Source of the DNA: Actinophytocola sp963826035
GTDB lineage: Bacteria; Actinomycetota; Actinomycetes; Mycobacteriales; Pseudonocardiaceae
Direction of reading: 5' to 3'
Length of the DNA: 64,000 bases
Assembly (NCBI GenBank): GCA_963826035.1
Contig: CAWGVZ010000010.1
Coordinates: 1,426,001 to 1,490,000, forward strand
The notes below the pieces were generated by a model, which saw only the letters and a list, made by a program, of their open reading frames with translations, was not told the DNA's origin and did no database searches. This document shows, one piece after another, positions 23,741-31,391 of the stretch. Position 1 is the stretch's first letter, and the number at the start of each line of letters is the position of its first letter. A program made the position numbers and the translations under genes.

Positions 23741-24289
23741 CTACGCCGCGATCGGAAGCGCCAGAACCATCGCGTCGAAGTGGGGCGAGTCGGGATACGG
23801 CCGTAGCTTCCCAACCTTCTGCCAACCCCAGCGCGCATATGCGGCCTGGGCTGTGGTGTTGTTCTCCCGCACCAGGAGCGTCGCTCGCTCCTCGCGGCGA
23901 CCACCCAGCAGTTCGTCATGCAACGCATGAGCGACGCCTCGCCCTTGCCACTCCGGTGTCACCATCAGCTCATTCAAAGCGAAGGTGCGATTCCCCGTCT
24001 CGTCCGTGAATCCGTCCGGGACCGGCGTGGTCAACCCCTGCCACCAGCGGGCAGTGGTCGGCAGCGTGTATCCGAAAGCCAGGCCGACGGCGCTCTCACC
24101 TGTGTACGCGGCAACGAGTTCGAACCCAGGCGCCTTGACGTAACCCCGCACACGCTCGATGAACCGCTCGGTCGAGTAGAACGGGTCGGCGATGACGTCC
24201 GCATGGCTCGCTTCATAGACCGGCCCGACAACGGTTTCGAACGCGGCTTCCGTCATCAGCGCGTCGTGGTGCGAAAATATCAATGACAT
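23741..24289 (-). CDS. GNAT-family N-acetyltransferase
   Basis: A 182-residue acetyl-CoA-dependent transferase. The acetyl-CoA site is ALNELMVTPEWQGRGVAHALHDELL (motif A, QGRG), followed by ATLLVRENNTTAQAAYARWGWQKVG (motif B). The N-terminal half carries the acceptor site and is not diagnostic. It sits 6 bp after the XRE regulator gene on the same strand, so the two are probably co-transcribed. Substrate unknown. Confidence 0.88.
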   Translation of the reverse strand: MSLIFSHHDALMTEAAFETVVGPVYEASHADVIADPFYSTERFIERVRGYVKAPGFELVAAYTGESAVGLAFGYTLPTTARWWQGLTTPVPDGFTDETGNRTFALNELMVTPEWQGRGVAHALHDELLGGRREERATLLVRENNTTAQAAYARWGWQKVGKLRPYPDSPHFDAMVLALPIAA

Positions 24290-24295
24290 CCCAGC

Positions 24296-25624
24296 TCAGT
24301 CGTTCGTGAGGTTGCTGATCATTTCTGCGGCGGCGAGAACCGTCGAATCCTGTCGCATGGTTGAAGGGACCTTGTCGACCACCGCCTTGCCGCTTCGCAA
24401 CACAAGCCCGTCCGCGCGTTGCCACGGCACCAGCCCCTCGAAGACCGATGTCAGGTGGGCCGCCCCTCCCCTGACATCGCCGGCCCGGATCAGCGCCACG
24501 GCCTGATGCATGGCCACCTGTGTCCGCCCTTGGTAGTTGCCACGGGGGTAGCAGGCCGACGCCGCATCGCAGGCCGCTTGCGCCTCGTCAACCCGGCCGG
24601 CGTGCGCGTGAACATGACTTTCCACGTGGCGCAGTCGTTGTTCGGCCCAGTTCCATTGACTCTGCTGGTCTGTCAGAGCAAGTTCCGGTAGTCGTTCGAA
24701 CATGTCGGCGACCTGGTTCAACGCCACGCGCGCCTCTGCATACCGGCCGATCTCACTCAGGATCTGCGCCTGCGCCGCCAAGCCGCTGATCACTCCGACG
24801 CACGGTGTGTTCCGACCACGCTCGACTGCCGCGGCTGCGAGCATCAGCACCCGCGCGGGTGGAGCGGTGTGGAGCGAGAAGACCGCCTGGCGGCCGGACA
24901 CCAGCGCTGCCAACCTCTGGTCCTTGGCTCCCTCCGCCGCGCGGGAAGCCGTTCGCCACCATCGCTCGGCAGATCGCTGCTGCCGCAGGTTCAGCAGGCT
25001 GATCGCCGTCAGTGCGGCCAACTGCGTGCCGGAATGCACAAGTCTCGTCCGGAGAATGCCGGTCGCATCGGCGATACGACGCTTGATCTCCTCGAAGTCG
25101 GCAACCAGGTCACCCAACAGCTGAGTTGCCGGCATGGCGCCGACTTCGTGGGCGTAGGTGGCGACTGTCTGCTCCCAGTCGTCCGCATCTCGATCAGTTG
25201 GCTCCGACGGGAACATGCCGTCCAAGCCTCGACGGACCTCTTCAAGCCTCTCGACCAAAGGAGAGGTCACCGCGACCTGACCAACCAGACCTAGCAGCGT
25301 TCGCCGCCTCACGTCGTCCTCCTCCCCGCCAGCTCTGACAATCCCCGTCAGGTCATTGCGGATCGCGTACGCCTCGAGCTGAGCAGCCTTGCGTAGTTCG
25401 ACCAGTTCGCTGCCCGCTTCAAGTCTCCTGTCGATGGCTTGGACCAGCTCGAAGGACGGCACGCCGTGCTGGACGTTCTCGGCGCTGGAGATGTACTGCC
25501 GGCTGTAGCCGACTTCCCTCCCGAGGTGCGGTTGGCTGAATCCCGCGGCCTTTCGACGGCTTCTGATCTCGGACGCGAGGCGTTCACGCGCCGAGCCGCC
25601 ACCTGGCTCTTGGTTCCCGACCAT
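24296..25624 (-). CDS. XRE-family regulator with TPR-like sensor region
   Basis: A 442-residue regulator. The N-terminal HTH_31-type domain (residues 12-75: LASEIRSRRKAAGFSQPHLGREVGYSRQYISSAENVQ) is followed by a long all-helical region with repeated 34-40-residue units (for example ARVALNQVADMFERLPELAL and DEAQAACDAASACYPRG), typical of TPR sensor domains in actinomycete XRE regulators. The gene is divergent from a small acidic protein at 25763, an arrangement that recalls the WhiJ/DUF397 pairs of Streptomyces. The GC of this gene is visibly lower than that of its neighbours. Confidence 0.85.
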   Translation of the reverse strand: MVGNQEPGGGSARERLASEIRSRRKAAGFSQPHLGREVGYSRQYISSAENVQHGVPSFELVQAIDRRLEAGSELVELRKAAQLEAYAIRNDLTGIVRAGGEEDDVRRRTLLGLVGQVAVTSPLVERLEEVRRGLDGMFPSEPTDRDADDWEQTVATYAHEVGAMPATQLLGDLVADFEEIKRRIADATGILRTRLVHSGTQLAALTAISLLNLRQQRSAERWWRTASRAAEGAKDQRLAALVSGRQAVFSLHTAPPARVLMLAAAAVERGRNTPCVGVISGLAAQAQILSEIGRYAEARVALNQVADMFERLPELALTDQQSQWNWAEQRLRHVESHVHAHAGRVDEAQAACDAASACYPRGNYQGRTQVAMHQAVALIRAGDVRGGAAHLTSVFEGLVPWQRADGLVLRSGKAVVDKVPSTMRQDSTVLAAAEMISNLTND

Positions 25625-25762
25625 CCCGCGCTCCGCCCAGAAGCCTTCCCGGTGTCAACACGTGCTGTAGTCGAAAGAGACTATTGCCGTGATCGTAGCT
25701 GGTCCTGGTCCTATAGCGATGTGAAGAGCGATGACCTCATCCGCAACGACCAGGAGGAACGC

Positions 25763-26011
25763 GTGACCCCAGAACCCCCTCAGGCGCATATCTGGCTGGA
25801 TATTCCAGCGAACTGCCGAATCGAAGTGGAGTTCATTTCAGACGATGAGACGAGGTTCGTCTTCGGTGATCCTCGCCGCGATGGTCACACGATCGAGTTC
25901 AGGCGGGAGGCTTTGGAGCGCTTCTGCTCGCTCGCGGGAGAACTGCTCAAGGAGGCAGTCCTCAATGACGTGCGGGAAGGCACACCTCTGGTCAGCGATC
26001 CAGCCGCCTGA
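25763..26011 (+). CDS. Small acidic protein divergent from XRE regulator
   Basis: An 82-residue soluble protein: HIWLDIPANCRIEVEF, DETRFVFGDPRRDGHTIEF, RREALERFCSLAGELLKEAV. The section VFGDPRRDGHTIEFRREALERF resembles in layout the VRDSKDPDGPVLTFSREEW core of DUF397 proteins that partner XRE regulators, but the sequence is not a clear member. The start is GTG 25763 with AGGAGG 6 nt upstream; frames reaching further upstream lack a ribosome site. Its likely role is as a partner or target of the divergent regulator (inference). Confidence 0.7.
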   Translation: MTPEPPQAHIWLDIPANCRIEVEFISDDETRFVFGDPRRDGHTIEFRREALERFCSLAGELLKEAVLNDVREGTPLVSDPAA

Positions 26012-26082
26012 CTCGACGGCCCTGCAGGCATGAACCGGTCACCTGTCCCAAAACTGGTGGTCTCGCCGGTTCACTGGGACGC

Positions 26083-27600
26083 ATGCGCGCGACGACCGAA
26101 CCGGCCTCCCGGCTGGGGGCGGCCCTGCTCAACCTGTCCGGGCTGGGCGCCGGCTACGCCTACCTCGGCCGGTGGCGGCTCGCGGCCGCGCACCTGGCGG
26201 GCACGGCGGCGCTGGTGGGCGGCGCGTTCCTGGCCGACGCGGCGAACGAGCCGTGGCTGTGGCGGATCCTCGGCGGGTATTGGGTGCTGTGGCTGGCGGC
26301 CGGCGGTTGGTGGGTGGCCGCCAGCAGGCCACTGCCGACGGGGCGGCGCCGGGTGGTCCCGGTGGTGGCCGGGGTGGTGCTGGTCGCCGCGATGGTCGCC
26401 GGGTTGCTGGCCTACGGGGCGGCCGGCCGGCAGGCCTACGACGACGGGGTGGCCGCGCAGGAGCGGGGCGACTGCGCGACGGCCATGGACCGCTACGACC
26501 AGGTCACCGGGCCGTTCGAGCTGACGCTCGGCACGACCGTGCGGGCGGCGGCCGCCCACCGCGACGTGTGTGAGGCGCTGGTCGCGGCGCAGGTGGTCGG
26601 GCAGGCCGGCAACCATACGGCCGCCGTGCGGATGCTCCGCGACCTGAGCGAACGGCACCCTGGCGAACTCGTCGGCACCCACCTGACCCGCGCCTACCTG
26701 GGGTGGGCCCGGGAGCACCGGCGGGCGCGGGACTTCGGCGAGGCGATCACCATCTACCGCGACCTGCTCGGCGATGACGCGGCGCACCGCGACGAACCGA
26801 GTGTGCGGGCCGAGCTGGCCGACACCTACGTCGAGCAGGCCCGGTTCCTGCTCAAGGCCGAGACCGTGGACTTCGCGGCCCTCATCGACATTCTCGTGGT
26901 GGTGCACACCGGATACGACGAGACGCCGGCCGCCAAGCTGGTGCCCCGGGCGATCGCCGAGACGTTCGCCGTGGCCGGCAAGTCGGTGGCCGACGGCCGG
27001 TTCTGCGCGGGAGTGCCCGGTCTCGACCTGCTGGCCGAGCTGGATCCCCAGGTGATCGCCGGCATCGCCGCCCCGCTGCACGCGAGCCGCGCGAAAGCCC
27101 TGCTGCAGTGCGGTATCAGCCAGTTCGGCTCGGGCAACTACACCGAGGCGGTCGCCAGCTTCACCACCTTCGTGGGGCAGTACCCGAACGACCCGGGGAT
27201 CCCGCAGGCCCGCTCGGGGCTGATCGCGGCGACCGTGGCCGAGGCGTCGTACTACCCGGTGCCGTTCCCGCCACCGTGGGCCGGCGACTCCCCCGGCTCG
27301 GTGCCCGTGACGTTCTACAACGACAGCAACCGGCCGACCCACGTGATGATCGCCGGGCCGACGGCGCACGAGTTCGTGCTGCCCCCGTGCGGCGGCTGCC
27401 CGGCGGACTACGCCACCTCCGCCGAGGCCTGCCCGTCCTACGACGGCCGTCCGTCGATGACGCTGCACCTGGCGCCCGGGTACTACCCGATGATCACCAT
27501 GTATGACGAGGGTGGCGGGATAGCCGGCCTGTCCGACGCGATCAGCGTGTCGCCGTACCTCCAGCCGTCGATGTGCCTGTTCGTCACCCGAAACACATGA
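26083..27600 (+). CDS. Membrane-anchored TPR-like protein
   Basis: A 505-residue protein. The first 110 residues hold about three to four hydrophobic segments (AALLNLSGLGAGYAYLG, LAGTAALVGGAFLADAA, ILGGYWVLWLAAGGWWV, VVAGVVLVAAMVAGLLAYG). The rest is extracytoplasmic or cytoplasmic helical repeats (AYDDGVAAQERGDCATAMDRYDQV, AITIYRDLLG, NYTEAVASFTTFVGQYPNDP), typical of TPR units. A C-terminal beta-rich part with paired cysteines follows (PPCGGCPADYATSAEAC). The function is unknown. Its stop overlaps the start of a lipoprotein gene (ATGA), so the two likely form a surface pair. Confidence 0.8.
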   Translation: MRATTEPASRLGAALLNLSGLGAGYAYLGRWRLAAAHLAGTAALVGGAFLADAANEPWLWRILGGYWVLWLAAGGWWVAASRPLPTGRRRVVPVVAGVVLVAAMVAGLLAYGAAGRQAYDDGVAAQERGDCATAMDRYDQVTGPFELTLGTTVRAAAAHRDVCEALVAAQVVGQAGNHTAAVRMLRDLSERHPGELVGTHLTRAYLGWAREHRRARDFGEAITIYRDLLGDDAAHRDEPSVRAELADTYVEQARFLLKAETVDFAALIDILVVVHTGYDETPAAKLVPRAIAETFAVAGKSVADGRFCAGVPGLDLLAELDPQVIAGIAAPLHASRAKALLQCGISQFGSGNYTEAVASFTTFVGQYPNDPGIPQARSGLIAATVAEASYYPVPFPPPWAGDSPGSVPVTFYNDSNRPTHVMIAGPTAHEFVLPPCGGCPADYATSAEACPSYDGRPSMTLHLAPGYYPMITMYDEGGGIAGLSDAISVSPYLQPSMCLFVTRNT

Positions 27601-28109
27601 GGCGCCTGGTGCTGGCCGTGGCGGCCGTGGCCCTGGCGGCCGCGGGCTGCGGGACCAGGGAGGGCACCGAACCGGTCGGTGAGGCGGACGCGTTCGCGAC
27701 CGTCACGTCGATCACCCGACCGCCCGCCGAACTGATCGACTGGATGAACTCGGTCTGCGGCGTGATCACCTGGCTGGACCGCCCGGTGAGCGAGGACACG
27801 GTCGACACCTACCTGACGACAGCGCTGCCCGACCTGGACGCCCACCTGGCCCAGCTGACCGCCCTCCCCAGGACGAACACGGCCGGCGACGCCCTGGCCG
27901 GCGATCTGCGGGCGGCGTTGGAGGCGGCCCGCCCACAGTTGGTCACCCTGACCGCCGGCGGTCAGGCGATCCCGGACAAGCTCACGCGCGCGGCCGAGGT
28001 GGCCACGCTGCTGAACCAGGCGGGGACCACCGAGCCGTCCCTACCGGACCTGATCACCGACGACCCCGTGCTGAGCTCGGCCTACACGATGGCCGACAGC
28101 TGCACCTAA
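27597..28109 (+). CDS. Putative lipoprotein
   Basis: A 170-residue protein with a lipoprotein signal (MRRLVLAVAAVALAAAGC, lipobox AAGC at Cys18). The mature part is mostly helical with no recognised domain (TSITRPPAELIDWMNSVCGVITW, LDAHLAQLTALP). One further cysteine pair (in SVCGV and DSCT) could form a disulfide. It overlaps the upstream membrane TPR gene by ATGA and the convergent VOC gene by 4 bp. Confidence 0.8.
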   Translation: MRRLVLAVAAVALAAAGCGTREGTEPVGEADAFATVTSITRPPAELIDWMNSVCGVITWLDRPVSEDTVDTYLTTALPDLDAHLAQLTALPRTNTAGDALAGDLRAALEAARPQLVTLTAGGQAIPDKLTRAAEVATLLNQAGTTEPSLPDLITDDPVLSSAYTMADSCT

Positions 28110-28483
28110 AGCTCCGGCAGCCGCGTGCGCAGCAGGCAGAACTCATTGCCCTCCGGGTCGGCCAGCACGTCCCACGACTCGTCGCCCGTCTGGCCGACGT
28201 CCACCGGACGTGCACCCAACGCCAGCAGCCGCTCCAGCTCCGCGTCCTGGTCGCGGTCCACCGGGCTCACGTCGAGGTGAAACCGCAGCGGGCTCGTCTT
28301 CTCCGTCGCCACGGCCGCGAACACGATGATCGGCGCGGTGCCGCCGAAGCCCGACTCCGGGCCGATCAGTACGTCGGGGCCCTCGCGGCTCAGCTCGACG
28401 TAGCCGAGCACCTCGCACCAGAATCGGGACAGCGCCTCGGGATCACGGCAGTTCAACACGAGTTCAGAGAGTCGGCAGCTCAT
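28106..28483 (-). CDS. VOC-superfamily (glyoxalase-like) protein
   Basis: A 125-residue single-chain VOC protein made of two beta-alpha-beta-beta-beta modules. Motifs are LVLNCRDPEALSRFWCEVLGY at the N-terminus and LGARPVDVGQTGDESWDVLADPEGNEFCLL at the C-terminus (DPEGNEF is the usual closing motif). Metal-ligand candidates are His in LRFHLDV and the Glu of GNEF. Members range from dioxygenases to binding proteins; no substrate is implied here. It is monocistronic. Confidence 0.87.
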   Translation of the reverse strand: MSCRLSELVLNCRDPEALSRFWCEVLGYVELSREGPDVLIGPESGFGGTAPIIVFAAVATEKTSPLRFHLDVSPVDRDQDAELERLLALGARPVDVGQTGDESWDVLADPEGNEFCLLRTRLPEL

Positions 28484-28543
28484 GTGTCGAACCTAGTGAG
28501 CGGCCGGGCACGCTTGGTGAACAAGGACCCCCGGGCTTGTTAC

Positions 28544-28562
28544 TAAGGTTAGCCTCTCTTTA
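28544..28562. promoter_or_regulatory. Iron box (DmdR/IdeR-like)
   Basis: TAAGGTTAGCCTCTCTTTA agrees with the 19-bp IdeR/DmdR consensus TTAGGTTAGSCTAACCTAA at 14 positions, with the left half nearly perfect. It ends 4 bp before the GTG start of the ABC ATPase and overlaps a TTTAAT -10-like element, so iron-loaded repressor would block transcription. Confidence 0.65.
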
Positions 28563-28566
28563 ATCT

Positions 28567-29406
28567 GTGGTCGTGCCTGAACTTCCGGACCACGGTCTCG
28601 CCGCGCACGAGGTCGACGTCGCCTACGGACGCGACGTCGTCGTCCACGCCGCGTCGATCTCCCTCGCCGCCGGCACGGTGACCGCGCTCATCGGCCCGAA
28701 CGGCAGCGGCAAGTCGACGCTGCTGCGCACGCTGGCGCGGCTGCACCCGCCGGCCGCCGGTCGCGTGACCTTCGCCGACGGCGCCGACCTGCGTGCCCTG
28801 TCCGGCAAGGACCTGGCCAGGCGCATCACGCTGCTGTCCCAGTCGCGGAGCGCGCCCGGTGGCCTGTCGGTCCGTGAGCTGGTCGAGTTCGGCCGCCACC
28901 CGCACCGGTCCCGGTGGGGTGGCCGCGACGACGACGGCCCGGCGGCCGTCCAGCGCGCCATGGCGCTGACCGGGACGCTGGCCATGGCCGACCGGCCGGT
29001 GCAGGCGTTGTCCGGCGGTCAGGCGCAGCGCGCGTGGCTCGCCAGCTGCCTCGCCCAGGACACCGGCCTGCTGCTGCTCGACGAGCCGACCACCTTTCTC
29101 GACCTGCGCTACCAGGTGGAGATCCTCGACGTGATCCGCGACCTGGCCGACGAACACGGCGTCGGGGTCGGACTCGTACTGCACGACATCGACCAGGCCG
29201 GCGCGGTGGCCGACCGGGTGCTGTTGCTCGAGGCAGGGCGGGTGACGGCCGACGGGCCACCCGCGGAGGTACTGACCACCGAGAACCTCAGCCGCGCCTA
29301 CGGCCTGCGCGTCGACGTCCACATCGACCCGGTGGACAACCGAGTCACCACCAGGGCGGTCGGCCGCTACAACGACGCCGGTATGCGGCGTCCTGCCACC
29401 GCCTGA
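28567..29406 (+). CDS. Iron-siderophore ABC transporter ATP-binding protein
   Basis: A 279-residue FecE/FepC-type ATPase. Walker A is GPNGSGKST (about residue 45), the Q-loop is in TLLSQSRSA, the signature is LSGGQAQRAWLA, Walker B is GLLLLDEPTTFLD and the switch is VLHDID. It energises import of ferric siderophore through the fused permease at 31392. GTG 28567 is used (GTG 28573 is also possible). The iron box lies so close that the mRNA is probably nearly leaderless. It heads an operon: ATPase, binding protein (broken), binding protein, permease. Confidence 0.92.
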   Translation: MVVPELPDHGLAAHEVDVAYGRDVVVHAASISLAAGTVTALIGPNGSGKSTLLRTLARLHPPAAGRVTFADGADLRALSGKDLARRITLLSQSRSAPGGLSVRELVEFGRHPHRSRWGGRDDDGPAAVQRAMALTGTLAMADRPVQALSGGQAQRAWLASCLAQDTGLLLLDEPTTFLDLRYQVEILDVIRDLADEHGVGVGLVLHDIDQAGAVADRVLLLEAGRVTADGPPAEVLTTENLSRAYGLRVDVHIDPVDNRVTTRAVGRYNDAGMRRPATA

Positions 29407-29431
29407 CCCCGCGCCTCAAGCAAGGAGAGAA

Positions 29432-30398
29432 ATGCGCAAGATCATCGGCCTGTCCATGGCCGCCGTACTTCTCGCCGGCTGCGGCACCACGGAGGACGCC
29501 GCGACCGAGGGCCCGCGCACCACCAGCGAGGAGATCACGGTTACCGACTCACGCGGCAAGGAGGTCACCCTCGACGGGCCGGCCGAGCGCGTGGCGGCCA
29601 CCGAGTGGAACGCCGTGGAGTACCTGGGGGCACTCGGCGTCACCCCGACGGCCGTCTCCGACATCGACGGCTACCAGACCTGGACCAGCTCCGAGCCGCT
29701 GCCCGAAGGCGTGACCGACCTCGGCACCCGGGGCGAGCCCAGCACCGACACCCTCGGCTCGCTCGGACCTCGACCTGGTGATCGTCACCGACGAGCTGAC
29801 CGGGGTCGCGCTCGACCAGATCGAGGAGGACATCCCGGTCATCGTGGTCACGGGCGGCAACCGCGACGACAGCCTCGGCCAGATGTGGAAGAACATCGAG
29901 ATCGTGGCCGAGGCCACCGGCACGGCCGACAAGATCGCCGGGCTGCGGTCCGACCTGGCGGCGAAGTTCGAGGAGGGCAGGGCTGCCGTCGAGGCGGCCG
30001 GCGCCACCGGCGAGAAGATCGCCTTCTCCGACGCCTACATCGACGCCGGCACCGTGACCGTCCGGCCGTTCGCCAGGGGCTCGCTGGTCTCGGACGTGCT
30101 CGAGGAGATCGGCCTGCCCAACGCCTGGCCCACGGACATGGAGGGCGACGAGCGATACGGGCTCGCCACCATCGACGTCGAGGGCCTGACCGTGCTCGAC
30201 GACGTGCGGTTCTGGTATCTGGCGAACGACGCGCTCGGCGATCCGTACACCCAGGAACTGGCGAACAACGCCATCTGGACGAACCTGCCGTTCGTCAAGA
30301 GCGGCAAGGTCCACCGCATCCCCGACTCCATCTGGGTGTGCGGTGGCCCAACCTCGATGGCCCAGGTCATCGACGCCGCCGTCGCGGCGCTCAGCTGA
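29432..30398 (+). pseudogene. Siderophore-binding lipoprotein, frameshifted copy
   Basis: FepB/FecB-type substrate-binding lipoprotein (lipobox LLAGC) closely similar along its length to the intact gene at 30422. The frame is correct up to TDTLGSL (about codon 111) and then shifts. An extra C near 29764 (TCGCTCGGACCTC against TCACTGAACCTC in the paralog) moves the rest, which resumes as VIVTDELTGVALDQIEEDIPVIVV and reads to 30398. The shifted frame has no stop and runs in frame into the next gene, so a 650-codon read-through exists. Ribosome site GGAGAG is intact. It is either a recent pseudogene or a one-base sequencing error. Confidence 0.82.
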
Positions 30399-30421
30399 GC
30401 CCGCCTCAACCAAGGAGAGAC

Positions 30422-31384
30422 ATGCGCAAGATCATCGGCCTGGTCACGGCCGCCGTCGTGCTGGCGGCCGGCTGCGGCACCACGGAGGACCCGGCAGCGG
30501 AGGACTCGCAGAACACCGGCGAGAAGATCACGCTCACCGACTCACGCGGCAAGGAGGTCACCCTCGACGGGCCGGCCGAGCGCGTGGCGGTCACCGAGTG
30601 GAACGCCGTGGAGTACCTGGTGTCGCTCGGCGTCACCCCGACGGCCGTCTCCGACATCGAGGGCTACAAGGCGTGGTCCAGCTCCGAGCCGCTGCCCGAG
30701 GGCGTGACCGACCTCGGCACCCGCGGTGAGCCGAGCACCGACACCCTCGGCTCACTGAACCTCGACCTGCTGATCGTCACCGACGAGCTGATCGAGGGCG
30801 CGCTCGAGCAGATCGAGGCCGACATGCCGGTCATCGTGCTCAAGGGCGGCAACCGCGACGACTCCCTCGGCGAGATGTGGAAGAACATCGAGCTCGTGGC
30901 CAAGGCGACCGCCACCGAGGACAAGGTCCCCGCGCTGCGGTCCGAATGGGACGCCAAGATCGAGGAGGGCAAGGCGGCCGTCGAGGCGGCCGGCGCCACC
31001 GGCGAGAAGGTGGCCTTCTCCGACGCGTACGTCGACGCCGGCACCGTGAGCATCCGGCCGTTCGCCAAGGGTTCGCAGGTCTCGGACGTGCTGGAGGCGA
31101 TCGGCCTGACCAACGCGTGGCCCATGGAGGGCGACGAGGCCTACGGTCTCGCCTCGGCCGACGTCGAGGGCCTGACGGTGCTCGGCGACGTCCGGTTCTG
31201 GTACATCGCGAACGACGCGTTCGGCGACCCGTACACCCAGGAACTGGCCGGCAACGCCATCTGGCAGAACCTGCCGTTCGTGAAGAGCGGCAAGGTCCAC
31301 CGCTTCCCCGACTCGATCTGGATGTTCGGCGGCCCGACCTCGATGGCGCAGTACGTCGACTCGGCCATCGAAGCGCTGGGCTGA
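30422..31384 (+). CDS. Iron-siderophore ABC transporter substrate-binding lipoprotein
   Basis: A 320-residue periplasmic-binding (FecB/FhuD class III) lipoprotein with lipobox LAAGC at the start. The first lobe contains ERVAVTEWNAVEYLVSLGVTPTAVSD, the linking helix is LDLLIVTDELIEGALEQIEADMPVIVL, and the second lobe has KVAFSDAYVDAGTVSIRPFAKGS and VHRFPDSIWMFGGPTSMAQYVD. It captures ferric siderophore for the fused permease 7 bp downstream. It is the intact member of a tandem duplication; the upstream paralog is frameshifted. Confidence 0.93.
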   Translation: MRKIIGLVTAAVVLAAGCGTTEDPAAEDSQNTGEKITLTDSRGKEVTLDGPAERVAVTEWNAVEYLVSLGVTPTAVSDIEGYKAWSSSEPLPEGVTDLGTRGEPSTDTLGSLNLDLLIVTDELIEGALEQIEADMPVIVLKGGNRDDSLGEMWKNIELVAKATATEDKVPALRSEWDAKIEEGKAAVEAAGATGEKVAFSDAYVDAGTVSIRPFAKGSQVSDVLEAIGLTNAWPMEGDEAYGLASADVEGLTVLGDVRFWYIANDAFGDPYTQELAGNAIWQNLPFVKSGKVHRFPDSIWMFGGPTSMAQYVDSAIEALG

Positions 31385-31391
31385 GCCCGGC

